Shown here piece by piece: positions 31,632-42,816 of a DNA stretch of 64,000 bases. The DNA is taken from contig NC_091193.1 of NCBI RefSeq assembly GCF_040958095.1, positions 33,120,114-33,184,113 on the forward strand, written 5' to 3'. The notes beneath the pieces were generated by a model. That model had not been told where the DNA came from and made no database searches. It saw only the letters and a list, made by a program, of their open reading frames with translations. Position numbers and translations under genes: made by a program. Each line of letters begins with the position of its first letter. Position 1 is the first letter of the stretch. The stretch is from Procambarus clarkii (lineage: Eukaryota; Arthropoda; Malacostraca; Decapoda; Cambaridae).

Positions 31632-31898
31632 ACCACTTCCAACGAGCTCTGGCAATATAAACCACTTCCAACGAGCTCTGGCAATATAAACCACTTCCAA
31701 CGAGCTCTGGCAATATAAACCACTTCCAACGAGCTCTGGCAATATAAACCACTTCCAACGAGCTCTGGCAATATAAACCACTTCCAACGACCTCTGGCAA
31801 TATAAACCACTTCCAACGAGCTCTGGCAATATAAACCACTTCCAACGACCTCTGGCAATATAAATAACTTCCAACGAGCTCTGGCAATATAAACGACT
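31560..31898. repeat. 29-bp intragenic minisatellite in RT, copy B (12 units)
   Basis: ctctggcaatataaa recurs 12 times at exact 29-bp spacing from 31560 to 31879. It has the same location and unit as copy A, with seven fewer units. Eleven periods give 319 bp, which also shifts the frame downstream. Confidence 0.95.
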
Positions 31899-31908
31899 TC
31901 CTTTCGGG

Positions 31909-32791
31909 TTGAAGTCAGCACCTGCTGTGTTCAGTAGGCTAATGATGAGTGTATTATCGGGGTTGATAGGTCCCACAGCGTTGCTGTACCTCGATGACGT
32001 AATCGTGCTGGGAAAGTCATTAGAGGAGCACATGCATAATTTGAGGAAACTCTTGCTAAGGCTGAGGTCACACAACCTCAAAGTGAATTTCGAAAAATGC
32101 AGTTTTTTTTGGAGAATCGGTAACATTCCTGGGTCATACAGTGGGCCGGATGGGTATCAGTCCATTGCCAGATAAAACCAGGGATATTCAAGAGTTACCA
32201 GTTCCACAGAACAAGAAAGAGTGCAAATCTTTCCTGGGGTTGGTTAGCTATTATCGGCGATTTATTAAAGATTTTTCAAAAATTGCAAGACCATTACATC
32301 AGATCAGTGGACTTGCAGAGTTCGTGTGGGGGAAGGAACAACAGCAGGCGTTCCAGGTACTGAGGGCTGCTGTCAGCTCTCGCAGTATCTTGGCGCACCC
32401 AGATTTTAGCAAACCGTTTCTGGTGTATGCGGATGCTTCTGGCGCAGCGATAGGTGGTGTGGTAGCTCAGGTGGATGAGCGAGGACGGGAGCTTCCCATT
32501 GCATTTTGTTCACGAGTACTATGTCCTGCAGAGAGGAACTATAGTACGATTGAGAGGGAAGCGCTAACGATCACATTCATATTACAACGGAACCGGTACA
32601 TCTTGCTTGGACATGAAATTTGGCTCAGAAGCGATCACAAACCCCTTAAGTATGTGTTCGAGTCCAAGGAGCCTTGTCAGCGGCTGGCACGGTGGGTTAC
32701 CTCGCTCTCAGAGTTTAACATTACAAACTTTGAACATGTACCAGGGAAAAGCAATGTGTCGCTGACGCGTTGTCAAGGTGTCACAATGTAG
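31909..32791 (+). pseudogene. pol: RT C-terminal part and RNase H, copy B
   Basis: YLDD is kept at 31987-31998. A run of 8 T at 32103-32110 shifts the frame (9 in copy A). RNase H then continues from about 32141 with the same three acidic residues. It ends with the same missing-base frame break as copy A near 32755. Confidence 0.85.
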
Positions 32792-32825
32792 CAGTGGTGA
32801 GTGAAAGGGGGGAGGAAGATGTGTC

Positions 32826-34268
32826 GTGGAATGTGAGGGAGTTGATACGGAGTCAGGAAGGTTACCCCCTGAAGGGGAGGTAAGGAAGTTTTTGAGGGGT
32901 CAGCGTGCGGAGTTGAGGAAGTCACTTCCAGCCCCAGTGGATGAGTTTGTGGTTGAAGATGAGGTGTTGTATCATCTTGGTAGGGTTTCGGGTATACGGT
33001 ATGAACCAGTATACCAGGCAGTCTTGACACCGGAGTTCCAGAGGACTGCAATGTATCTGTGTCCTAACATCCCAGCAGCAGGCCATGGAGGGGAGTCCAA
33101 GACGTTGCAGAGGGCACGTCAAAGGTTCTATTGGCCATCCATGGGTAAAGATATCAAGGTCTATGTAGCCTCTTGTGACAGTTGTCTGAGGTACAAGGCA
33201 CATAGGTTGGGGGCGGAGGTGAGTACTCCCTTCGAGAGAGTACACATAGATCTCATTGGGCCGCTACCACAAGCTCATTCAGGGGCGAGGTACATATTTG
33301 TAGCAGTGGATGCACTCGCACGGTTCACTGTGGTGAGTGCACTCCGTTCTAAGTCGGCAGAGGATGTGACCCAGTCCATGGTGGAAAGTGTGTTAACCAG
33401 GTTTGGGGCTCCTCAACAAGTTGTGTCAGACCAAGGGTCAGAGTTTATCAATCAAGTATTTCAAAGCATCGCGAGTGTGTATCAATTCAAACATACTCCA
33501 GTGCTGGCATATCGACCATCGGCGAATGGTTTGGTTGAAAGACACAATGCTGAAGTAATCAGTATTCTGCGGCATTTGGCTGCTGATGATGTGCTTGCAT
33601 GGGATCAGAGTTTGTCGATGGTGGAGTCGGCGCTCAACACGGCGTTCAATAGGTCGGTGGGAGAAACCCCGCATTTTTTGTTGCATGGGTTCGATCCCCG
33701 ACTTCCGTTCACGACGTTCACAAGCAAGCAACAGCCATGCTATGCGTTAGACTTCAAAAGTGTTGTCTGTAGGCGAGCAACCAAGGCATTTGACTTGGTG
33801 AAACTACATTTAAGAAAGTCGACAGAGGTAGCAGAGGCATATTATAATGCGCGGAACAAGGTCCAAGCAAAGGTGATCAATGAAGGTGATAGGGTATTCG
33901 TGAAGCAGATGCACGCTCAGGCAGAAGGTAAGTTGGCACCCAAGTTTGTGGGGCCATGTCGGGTAATTAGCAAAAAGAATGCAGAAGTGAAGGTTAAGGT
34001 GCTAAACACAGGGCATGTGTTCTCCTGTCACCCAGACCGCGTCTATACACTGACCGGTCAGGCAAGTGAGGAGCCATACCCTACGGGGAGTGTGCCAGGG
34101 GAGAGCACACCAGCGGCTGAGAACATAGGTAGGGGTACGAGGAGTTGGCATTCAAAGGTAGATAACACAGAACAGCCTTCGCAGGACCGGGGACAAGGTC
34201 CACAGGCGACGGTGACACATCGCTATCCGACCCGCTCTCGTGGGGTCATGAACACAGAAGGAGCATAG
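32826..34268 (+). CDS. pol: Ty3/gypsy integrase, copy B
   Basis: 480 codons, nearly identical to copy A with the same D-D-E triad and the same Pro in place of the first zinc His. It has one extra codon near the C terminus and an Ala-to-Ser change near residue 184. It is disconnected from the rest of pol by the shared upstream frame break. Confidence 0.9.
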   Translation: MECEGVDTESGRLPPEGEVRKFLRGQRAELRKSLPAPVDEFVVEDEVLYHLGRVSGIRYEPVYQAVLTPEFQRTAMYLCPNIPAAGHGGESKTLQRARQRFYWPSMGKDIKVYVASCDSCLRYKAHRLGAEVSTPFERVHIDLIGPLPQAHSGARYIFVAVDALARFTVVSALRSKSAEDVTQSMVESVLTRFGAPQQVVSDQGSEFINQVFQSIASVYQFKHTPVLAYRPSANGLVERHNAEVISILRHLAADDVLAWDQSLSMVESALNTAFNRSVGETPHFLLHGFDPRLPFTTFTSKQQPCYALDFKSVVCRRATKAFDLVKLHLRKSTEVAEAYYNARNKVQAKVINEGDRVFVKQMHAQAEGKLAPKFVGPCRVISKKNAEVKVKVLNTGHVFSCHPDRVYTLTGQASEEPYPTGSVPGESTPAAENIGRGTRSWHSKVDNTEQPSQDRGQGPQATVTHRYPTRSRGVMNTEGA

Positions 34269-34274
34269 TATGTA

Positions 34275-34640
34275 CTGTAGAGTAGTGCATGGCCATGGTA
34301 GTTTTGTAGAGTGTGGGGTAGTGTGTAGAGTGCGGTGTTGAGTGGTGCATGGGCATGGTAGTTTTGTAGAGTGTGGGGTAGTGTGTAGAGTGCGGTGTTG
34401 AGTGGTGCATGGGCATGGTAGTTTTGTAGAGTGTGGGGGTAGTGTGTAGTGTTGAGTGGTGCATGGGCATGGTAGTTTTGTAGAGTGTGGGGGTAGTGTG
34501 TAGAGTGCGGTGTTGAGTGGTGCATGGGCATGGTAGTTTTGTAGAGTGTGGGGTAGTGTGTAGAGTGCGGTGTTGAGTGGTGCATGGGCATGGTAGTTTT
34601 GTAGAGTGTGGGGTGGCTTGTAGAGTGTTGTGTAGAGTAG
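34275..34640. repeat. 60-bp minisatellite after pol, copy B (6 units)
   Basis: Same unit as 18822-19950. Six occurrences of gttttgtagagtgtgg, one unit shortened by about 9 bases near 34450. The copy-number difference from A (19 against 6) is the largest structural difference in this part of the two internal regions. Confidence 0.95.
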
Positions 34641-36243
34641 CATGGGTAGTGGGTGGTGTAGTGTAGTGGCGTTTGGACGCCTGGTATGGAGTGTGGTGTT
34701 GTGGAGTGCATAGCGGCACAGGAGGCCAGGTGGTGGTGGGTACGGTGAGTATCGGTGTAATGAGGTCAGGTGCGTCAGGACGCAGAGCCTGGCTGTTGAG
34801 AGACGTGGTGTTATAATGAGGTCATCAGTGGTTGGGTTGACCAGTGGTGATGGTGTGTCGGAGTGGGTAAGTCTTATGGATAAGATTACAATGTAGAATT
34901 TCAAAATTTCAGGTGTTGATGGTTGCAGTGGGCGAGCTAAGTAGATATACTAATTTCTCATTAATTAAGTTGTTACAGGAATCTCGCTAGAGGCGAGCCA
35001 GTGGCAGTATGATGCTTTAGTGACATAAGTGTGAAATTATTTTAATGAGGTATTTATTGTGATAATGTATGTGTATGTATATACTGTATATTACCTCATC
35101 GGCACCATTACTGAGTGTTAGGCTTGAGAAGGTCCCCCGGGATCATGTCACAGAGCTTCAGGTAGAGTAGAAGGGAAGCCATGAGGCTACACTCAGTTAT
35201 TCTAGAAAAAAAGGGGGAGGAAGTGAAGCCAACGTGACGTTATAGGCGAAATTCGCCCCCTGACATCAAAGCAGGGATAAGGGCCAGCTGCAATGGTTTT
35301 GCAGCTGCGCTCAGGCTATATACGGGGAGAGAGTAAGGAGCCGAGGGGGTTATGTAATAATGGGATCGAGCCAGGGGGCTCCGAGGGAATATTTTGCAGG
35401 TACAGCGGTCGGGAAGGTGTGAATACAGGTGGACACACTCTGGGCAGATGGGCCTAGAGTAATGTGCTACAGCTGTGGTGAGCACAGCAAGGAAGGATGA
35501 CCAGAGAGCTGTGAGGTATCTACAGCGTTCTGGGATTGGTGCCCTGGAACGAGACGTCAGCACAGACCCGAGGGAACATGACCCTGGGGTAGGAATCTCC
35601 GTTGCTCTGGAGGCCAGGATCACGTTAGCTCAGAGCAACGATGGGACATTGACAACATTCACCAGGCTGGATAGCCTGGGTTTTGTCTGGGTCATGGAGG
35701 ATCTATGACCTAGCAACCATGGGACACGAAGACAAGAGAAGTGATGCTGCCAATTGTGGAGGAGGCCAGTGAAACATTGTGTGATCATTGTAAACCCTTA
35801 TGTCAACAGTACAGGGCAAGATGTTAAATTGTTAGTAACTTATTACTAAGGATGAAGAACCTTAAATATATATGTGTTGTGTATATATTAATGACTAGTG
35901 TCATTTCTGTTTAAGTGCCAGCATTCTGGTCCATGTAATTTTATGGTTATGTTTGTATGTAATTATATGTCAGCAGTTTAGGTATATGTGCATTGTTGGT
36001 GATGGGAAAAATTATTACAGACTATTTTACCTGTGCTATGATGTGAATATAATGTATATGTTGGAGAAGTGTTGTGAGTCATGTCGGGGAAAATTTTAAT
36101 TTATTTCATCGTGTGTATGATGAACTTATTGGATGATTTTTTAGTTGTACATATATGGTGGGTGCATCCTCCAGGTCCTTGCACTAATGGAACCATTGCA
36201 ATGATGCATATGGGGACATATGCGTGTTTAAGGAGGGGAGTGG
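34641..36243 (+). other. 3' untranslated region and polypurine tract, copy B
   Basis: Nearly identical to 19951-21570. Polypurine tract aaggaggggagtgg at 36230-36243. No supported gene. Confidence 0.75.
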
Positions 36244-37041
36244 TGTTGTAATCCACAAGTTAGTAGGAATTATTAGCTAGAGGATCATTACTACAACACT
36301 TAACGAATGATGATTGGAAGTACATGTTAAGTAGACAGACTATGGATCACATGTCTAAGAAAGGTCAATGGATTAAGACCGAAGCTGTTTAGCCAAATTA
36401 ATAATTCCTGGAAAGAGGAATTATTCTTCGTCAGGCTTCTAGGATCAAGGTTACCGCTCTAGGGATAAGGTTAATCGAATTATACCTTCCTTGAGAGGCG
36501 GGGTGAAATGTTTGAGGCCATGGTTGGCTAAAGTCAGTCTGATTGTGGGAGTTGAACTGAGAAGTCCTCTGGATCCCCGTTTGCGGCAGTAGCGAAGTGT
36601 AGCAGACAGCTATGCGAGAACCTGATGTGATCTTAGTGACCAAGTTAAGTCTGCAGTATGTGAGTATTGAATGAAAGACTAACTGGGTGTGGAGCGTTGT
36701 AGTAATCATTCCGTATTAGGGACTTAGGCGGAAGTTACGAGTGTGGGTGGTGACCGCGGAGGTCAAGTGGTCTATGGGTATTGGAAGTGTATTGACCTAA
36801 TAGAGTATGTTAATATGTTATTATTTGTCAGTGTCTATTCTTTGTAATTAAATGACAAAACCCGACGGCCTTTAATTACCTTCCATATGTTCATTCATTG
36901 TGTTCCAGTACAAACCTAGTGGTACGCCTCAAGGGTCTGGTGTGTGTAGGAGTATAGGTGGTAGTAACGGTTGCTGAGGCAAGGTGTTATGTGTTGTGTA
37001 ATCGCTGTGTTCGGAATGAACCGGGGTTCAGCGTCACGACA
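36244..37041 (+). repeat. LTR 3
   Basis: 798 bp, tgttgtaatc to gtcacgaca. By eye about twenty differences from LTR 2, more than LTR 1 shows. The ending acgaca is a substitution in the usual acaaca. It is directly followed by a minisatellite. Confidence 0.9.
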
Positions 37042-38148
37042 CGGGTATAGGCTGAGTCAGGCCCGGGTATAGGCTCAGACAGGCCCGGGTATAGGCCCAG
37101 ACAGGCCAGGATCCAGGCCCAGAAAGGCCCGGGTCCAGGCCTTGACAGGCCCCGGTCCAGGCCCAAACAGGCTCGAGTCCAGGCCCAGACAGGCTCGAGT
37201 CCAGGCCCAGGTATAGGCCCAGACAGGTTCGAGTCCAGGCCCAGACAGGCTCGAGTCCAGGCCCAGACAGGCTCGAGTCCAGGCCCAGACAGGCCCAGGT
37301 ATAGGCCCAGACAGGCTCGAGTCCAGGCCCAGACAGGCTCGAGTCCAGGCCCAGACAGGCTCGAGTCCAGGCCCAGACAGGCTCGAGTCCAGGCCCAGAC
37401 AGGCTCGAGTCCAGGCCCAGACAGGCTCGAGTCCAGGCCCAGACAGGCCCGGGTCCAGGCCCAGACAGGCCCGGGTCCAGGCCCAGACAGGCCCGGGTAT
37501 AGGCCCAGACAGGCCCGGGTCCAGATCCAGAAAGGCCCGGGTCCAGGTCCAGAAAGGCCCGGGTCCAGGTCCAGAAAGGCCCGGGTCCAGGTCCAGAAAG
37601 GCCCGGGTCCAGGTCCAGAAATGCCCGGGTCCAGGTCCAGAAATGCCCGGGTCCAGGCCCAGAAATGCCCGGGTCCAGGTCCAGAAATGCCCGGGTCCAG
37701 GTCCAGAAATGCCCAGGTCCAGGTCCAGAAATGTCCAGGTCCAGGTCCAGAAAGGCACCGGGTATAGGCCCAGACAGGCCTGGGTATAGGCCCAGACAGG
37801 CCCGGGTATAGGCCCAGACAGGCCCGGGTATAGGCCCAGACAGGCCCGGGTCCAGGTCCAGAAAGGCCCGGGTCCAGGTCCAGAAATGCCCGGGTCCAGG
37901 TCCAGAAAGGCCCGAGTCCAGGTCCAGAAATGCCCGGGTCCAGGCCCAGACAGGCCCGGGTCCAGGCCCAGACAGGCCCGGGTCCAGGCCCAGACAGGCC
38001 CAGACAGGCCCGGGTCCAGGCCCAGACAGGCCCGGGTCCAGGCCCAGACAGGCCCGGGTCCAGGCCCAGACAGGCCCGGGTCCAGGCCCAGACAGGCCCA
38101 GACAGGCCCGGGTCCAGGCCCAGACAGGCCCGGGTCCAGGCCCAGACC
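37042..38148. repeat. 22-bp GC-rich minisatellite
   Basis: About 50 units of a 22-bp motif such as gcccgggtccaggcccagac, with clustered variants: cgggtatagg, gctcgagtcc and caggtccagaaatg. Variants occur in blocks, as expected from local expansion. A 22-bp period keeps frames open on both strands, so the long Gly/Pro/Trp-rich frames here are by-products. Confidence 0.95.
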
Positions 38149-38528
38149 TGGTTTTCCCTCTTGGAGTTGGAGTTGGTTTTGTTTGTGGATTAGGAATGAG
38201 GGAAGAGGCGGGCTGGATGAGGCAGTTTATGTCTTTGGAAATATTTGTAATCATTTTATTTAGAGATGAGTGTGAGCAGAAATGACACACTATAGTAGTA
38301 ATTTATAGTGAAGATAATAATGTATTTTCCAAATGAGAAAAAATTATGCGAGGCGAAAACTGGCATAATACATGCCAGATAAAAGTAGGTTGGCAACAAC
38401 TCCACAATAAAAGATTTGGTTGTGGAGGAGATTCCCGCCCGAAGGTCGGGCCATCTTGGCGCGCAGATTGAACGCCCCTGGCTGGACTTTCTTTCCACAC
38501 CTCGCCTGGAGCTCATCTTTGAATTCAG

Positions 38529-39394
38529 ATGGCTTTTTTGGGCCAGTGTGTGCTCACTGCAGCTACCCAGGGCCTCACAGCACCGGGGGAGGCCGGAGCC
38601 TCCCTAATGGACGCCTCCCCGAGCGGGGGCGCCATGTACGTTGACAGCAAGTCCCAGAGAGGAAAACGTCTGCTGGAAAATGAGTCGGCTGATGCTGCGC
38701 CAGAGGGAGATGCTAAGAGAATGTCTTTGCCTCCAGAAGACCTTTCTCTTGTGGTACCTCATTCCTCGTTTGTGGTTGTCCTAATCCAGTCAGAATCAGC
38801 TCAGTGCGTGGTTGCAAATCCTCGTACCTTAGGTGCAGCAATTGAGCCTTCGGTATTGTGGTCACATTGCCTGCCTGAGACCATACGTACCCTGGGTAGG
38901 GGTGCAGCACTGAAGCTACACATAAAAAAGGAGGCTCTATCACACATCCGTGTATCCGACATTATTAAGTTGGGGGACTGGCCTGTCAGGTGCCGACAGG
39001 TATTGTCGCAGGAGCAGTGTCGGGCCCGGTATGGGAAGATTGGCCCAATGACCAGAGTGTTGATGTGGATAACATCCAGACCGCTCTGCATGTGTTAGGG
39101 GGTGCATCAGCGGGATTATTGGAAGTTACCAGGATTCACGGAGCAGCATGCCCGACATCCATGGTCTGTTTAAAGTTCGATGGGCCCCTCCCTGATCGGG
39201 TGGCACTACACAGGACCTCGTATCAGGTCCAGCCCTACAATTTCCCTGTGTTACGATGTTACGCTTGTTATCTATTGGGCAATAGTCGCCTCGCCTGCCA
39301 TAATGAAGCACACTGTGCAAACTGCGGCAAAACAGGCCATACAGACAGATATAACGGTGGGTGCAACTTCAGGGGAAGGTCAAGCTTCCCATGA
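38529..39394 (+). pseudogene. LINE ORF1 remnant with degenerate zinc knuckles
   Basis: Begins with ATG at 38529 (MAFLGQC) and continues 189 codons. A frameshift near 39020-39060 moves the rest to another frame containing LHVLGGASAGLLEVTRIHGA and VLRCYACYLLGNSRLAC. This is the order of ORF1 proteins in Jockey/I/R1-type LINEs. In the first knuckle the expected His is Asn; the second (CANCGKTGHT) has altered spacing to its last Cys. It differs from the ORF1 at 27772-29676. No ORF2 follows. Confidence 0.65.
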
Positions 39395-39835
39395 CCTTGG
39401 AGTCATTGGAGATGGGTTTGTGGATAACCTGACCTAGCAGTTTATGCCTTTGGGGAGATCTCCCCCCCCCCTGGCATATATGCATTAATGATATATAGAT
39501 ATATAATGCATATGCCAGCCAGTCCAAGCCTAATCTTAAGATAATTCTCCTATCTCTCAATTTATTCTTTACCTACTCTTCATAGCAAGTCTTTGTCACC
39601 CACATTGAACAATATTCTAAGTCTTCACTACCCCAAAACTTGCCTCACCACCCAGCTTTTACCTTACCACACACCTTTGCTACCCATTATTTGGTTTGGA
39701 TTAAACATTCAAGGTTAAATGTTTGCCTTTGATCACCTAGCAGCAATTGAGGATACAGATGTAAGCTGATTGGAGAGTCGCGTTCCGAGTGTAAACTAGT
39801 AGAACGTAAGTCAAGAAACTGATCCAGTGATCCAG
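39395..39835. other. No gene seen
   Basis: Contains a C10 tract near 39461 and AT-rich sequence. Nothing recognised. Confidence 0.5.
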
Positions 39836-39960
39836 TAGTATGATCCACAATAGACTTGAGAATGGTCCAGGACGGACCGAAACGTCGCCGTCCCTTCACC
39901 TTCTAGTGTGTGGTCTGGTCAACATACTTCAGCCATGTTATTGTGACTCGTCGTCTGCAC
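39836..39960 (+). repeat. Penelope-like 3'-end fragment (c)
   Basis: Holds gagaatggtccaggacggac, aaacgtcgccgtccc and tggtctggtcaacatacttc, the same ordered blocks as at 3576-3700 in the opposite orientation. It abuts a LINE RT remnant on the other strand. Confidence 0.6.
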
Positions 39961-39962
39961 AT

Positions 39963-40259
39963 GATCCAGTAATTTGTTCCGCAAATTCACAACCCAGTTA
40001 CCAAACCAGTATTTACCCAGGTATTTCCTAAATCTAAACTTATCTTCATTTAAAGCCTTATCAATAGCTTCCTTGTTATGCTCATTCATCCACTTGTACA
40101 CTTCAATCATGTCACGTTAAGGTTTTTCCAACATCTCTTTATACGGAAGCTTTCTAATTTGCGGGATTAACTTTGTCATCCTAACTGACGTGTTCTAGTG
40201 AATTATGTCCATTCTTTAGCATGGCGACCAAAACTGAACGGCATAATCTAAATGGGACC
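39963..40259 (-). pseudogene. CR1-like LINE RT C-terminal remnant
   Basis: The minus-strand translation gives SHLDYAVQFWSP, then MTKLIPQIRKLPYKEMLEK, then IEVYKWMNEHNKEAID and KFRFRKYLGKYWFGNWVV. The order matches the thumb and C-terminal region of CR1-type RTs. At least two stops and one frame change are present. Confidence 0.6.
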
Positions 40260-40349
40260 TAAAAACAATACGTTAATAAACCCAGCCGACTTATTGCTAA
40301 CTCTTCTATAAATAAATCTATGGGAAAGAAAAGCTCTCAGCCTGCTAAC

Positions 40350-40443
40350 AAGAGTGTACAAATCCACAAGGGCCGGGACGAGGATTCAAACCTGCATCCG
40401 AGAGCATCCCAGACGCTGCCGTAATCGACTGAGCTACGACATG
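40350..40443 (-). mobile_element. tRNA-derived SINE head (Ala-like)
   Basis: On the minus strand: gtcgtagctcagtcgatta, a 7-base loop GATGCTC (TGC anticodon, Ala-like) and the box B-like ggtttgaatcc, followed by cccttgtggatttg. It is a different family from the Thr-like SINEs. The 3' extent below 40350 is unclear. Confidence 0.6.
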
Positions 40444-40683
40444 GTCAAAAAGAGTTGAAACCGAAGTTCTACTGAACTTAATGGATCCTAAACCCCATCC
40501 GAGGCACAAACCAGTGTTAGTGTAACAAGAATGTGAAGTTTTCTACGTCCATCTAGTTCCACCCGCTCCTCCCCAGAACTAGTTGTTAAATAAGCACTTT
40601 ACCTTGACTCTTCTGATCCAACACTTGTCCACACGTGTCACACTCCTGAAAAAATATTTTTTACATATATTAAGGGCAAGCAT

Positions 40684-40732
40684 AAGTAATTATCAAAAGA
40701 ATGCACCAAACCAGGAAGGCTATGTAGCACCA
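40684..40732 (-). mobile_element. Isolated 3' tail of the I/Nimb-like LINE or a tail-sharing SINE
   Basis: aagtaattatcaaaag, gcaccaaacc and ggaaggctatgtagcacca match the last ~50 bp of the LINE copies at 23941 and 52736. Upstream LINE sequence is absent, so it is an extreme 5' truncation or the shared tail of another element. Confidence 0.6.
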
Positions 40733-41299
40733 GGGTAAGTATAAACAGTTTATTTCAAATACAATCGAGTAGGAAAATACAATTATGAATTTCAAGAACA
40801 CTGGAACCAATCACTGGAATAGGTGAAATTGCAATGGAGATTAATTACAGATTGTATCAACAATAGCGAGTAGGCAAGACTGATAAGACTGCAATAGCCT
40901 AACGGAATACATTTTTGTCTCTGACTCATGAGGCTATGGTTAAGCATCAATGTTCTTTTAAAGTTACATAGAAACACATTATCTTATTAGGGTCTTCCAC
41001 TAAAAACAAACCTTTAGCTAACCTTAGATAAACGTACTGTGTATTATTAATTTATTTAGTTGTTTATTGGCCTAAATTATATAAATAACATGCTTAAAAC
41101 CTCTTAAGTACAGTATATGGTCTCTGAGCACCAAACCAACGTTAGAAGCCTAGTGATTACATTGTCAAAAATTACCATTTACAGGTGAAACCATTTCATA
41201 TCGCAGAGTAAACAAGATGGAAACAATTATCTTCCACATTTATTTGCACAATTGCCATCCTGATATGACCACTCCATCGCCCCAGTCGTTAACACAATA

Positions 41300-41444
41300 A
41301 GTGCAGGCGATGAGTCACAATAACGTGGCTAAAGTATGTTGACCAGACCACACGCTAGAAGGTGAAGGGACGACGACGTTTCGGTCCGTCCTGGACCATT
41401 CTCATGTCGACTTGAGAATGGCCCAGGATCGAAATGTCGTCGTC
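41300..41444 (-). repeat. Penelope-like 3'-end fragment (d)
   Basis: Carries the same blocks as 3576-3700 and then folds back: gacgacgacgtttcggtcc is followed by a degenerate inverted copy ending aatgtcgtcgtc. It is absent from the matching place in copy 1 of the duplication (near 1212). Confidence 0.6.
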
Positions 41445-41810
41445 AACACACTAAACAATCTAGGGTGGCTTGTTGCTAAACATTACAAGTCACCTTTACC
41501 TTAGCTACAAGACACGTTGTGCATATTATCAAACTACCTTTAATGTCATAATGCAGCAGTTTGCGCGCTCAAAATACAGATAGACAAACTCCTCAGGAAC
41601 CGTAGGGGAACCTTTGACAAGCCGCCGGCTTCCTGTTGCCGTAGAGGGCACTATGGACAAATGGTGGCCCTCTGGTAAATATAAGTCAATATTACCTAGG
41701 AGTTATGATGCACCAGCCATTAAACATCTGGGACTCACAGTTAATATGAAAACAATCCTTAAGAATAGTTAAACGAATCTTTGACTTAAATGAACAACAT
41801 TGAATATTCA

Positions 41811-41987
41811 ACTGTACGAGTCTCTGTTGTGGTCCCATCTGGCCTACTGTGTCCAAATATGGAAACCTCACTTCAAAAACACATCAATAATTTTCCGCTT
41901 TGGAGAAAGTTCAAGACAGCAACAACAATCATGCCAGAACTTGTTCAACTGTCACTACCACGAATCTTTGAAGGATTAACACTATAA
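41811..41987 (+). pseudogene. LINE RT C-terminal remnant (partner of 1573-1748)
   Basis: Same remnant as in duplicate copy 1, with a few substitutions and one extra base near its start. Broken over two frames. Confidence 0.5.
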
Positions 41988-42239
41988 ATGTTTAAATTGT
42001 TATAGATTTTGATAGATTACCCTATAAATTTTCCTAGAAATTATCTCCTTAATATTATCTGTTAGATTAAGGCCCTGCCCGAAGCGCTATGCGTACTAGT
42101 GGCTTTACAAGAATGTAAACACATCATGCCATGTACTCTCAGAAACCCAATGTAACTTCTTGTAGATATATAAATAAATAAATAACAGCCGAGGCCTTTG
42201 TAATACTATTTTAATGCATTGCTTTATACTTTGTAAAGT

Positions 42240-42359
42240 CTTTTAGAGAAGTGCTTTGTATTTATAACCTCCAACTTGGTCAGTATTACAAATTAAAAAA
42301 AAAAAATGATAATACTGACCAAATTGGAGGCTATTAATACAGACCACTTCTCTAAAATG
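42240..42359. repeat. Local inverted repeat (hairpin)
   Basis: ttttagagaagtgctttgta..cagtatta (42240-42289) pairs with taatactgacc..cttctctaaaa (42310-42359) around an A-rich loop. Duplicate copy 1 has only the right arm. Confidence 0.75.
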
Positions 42360-42816
42360 TCATATTTGACACAGACAGGCTGGACAACAGCTTCAAGCTC
42401 AACAAGCCACAATGTAACACAGAAAATAGATGTGTTGTTTCCCCCATAGGATTATTAACCCATGAACCCGCTCAACCACTCAAGTCGTAAATGCCGAGTC
42501 ATTCCTCTTGTTCACAATATACACAAGACAAATCCTCAATAAAATAAGGGGGGAGGGAGTAGGAAGGCTGACCTTTGACAAGGCGCCGCCGTCCTGTCCC
42601 CGTCGAGGCCACTGTAGATGGTGGCCCTTAGGTCAATTCATCATACGAGCCCTTCTCCTTCCATCATTCTGAATCATGCTCATCGTACTAACCTGCACCC
42701 CCCTAATCCCCCCCCCCACCACCACCACCACCTTCACACAATCTGTGGCCAAAATTTCTAGTTTCATTCAGATTTTCATCAAAATATGTCGAAGATTTCT
42801 CTTTAGGTTGTTTTAA

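Larger units (their letters stand above)
11546..37041 (+). mobile_element. Ty3/gypsy retrotransposon complex: LTR-A-LTR-B-LTR
   Basis: Three direct LTRs (799 bp ungapped, 799 and 798 bp) start with tgttgtaatcc and end with acaaca (acgaca in the third). They bracket two collinear internal regions (12997-21570 and 22370-36243). Each internal region has a tRNA-Leu-like primer site just inside the left LTR and a purine tract just before the right LTR. Gene order is gag-PR-RT-RH-IN, as in Metaviridae. No envelope-like gene was found. Apart from insertions and minisatellite length, A and B are nearly identical by eye. The 5' and 3' flanks (acctg and cgggt) do not match, so the complex probably arose by recombination rather than one insertion. 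Confidence 0.9.

Noticed and set aside
37042..38148. CRISPR-like array
   Set aside because: Units are contiguous with no unique spacers, and the genome is that of an animal.
37034..38290. 418-codon collagen-like frame, Gly-Pro and Trp-rich
   Set aside because: Complement of the 22-bp minisatellite. 22 bp gives open frames on both strands; nothing outside the array supports a gene.
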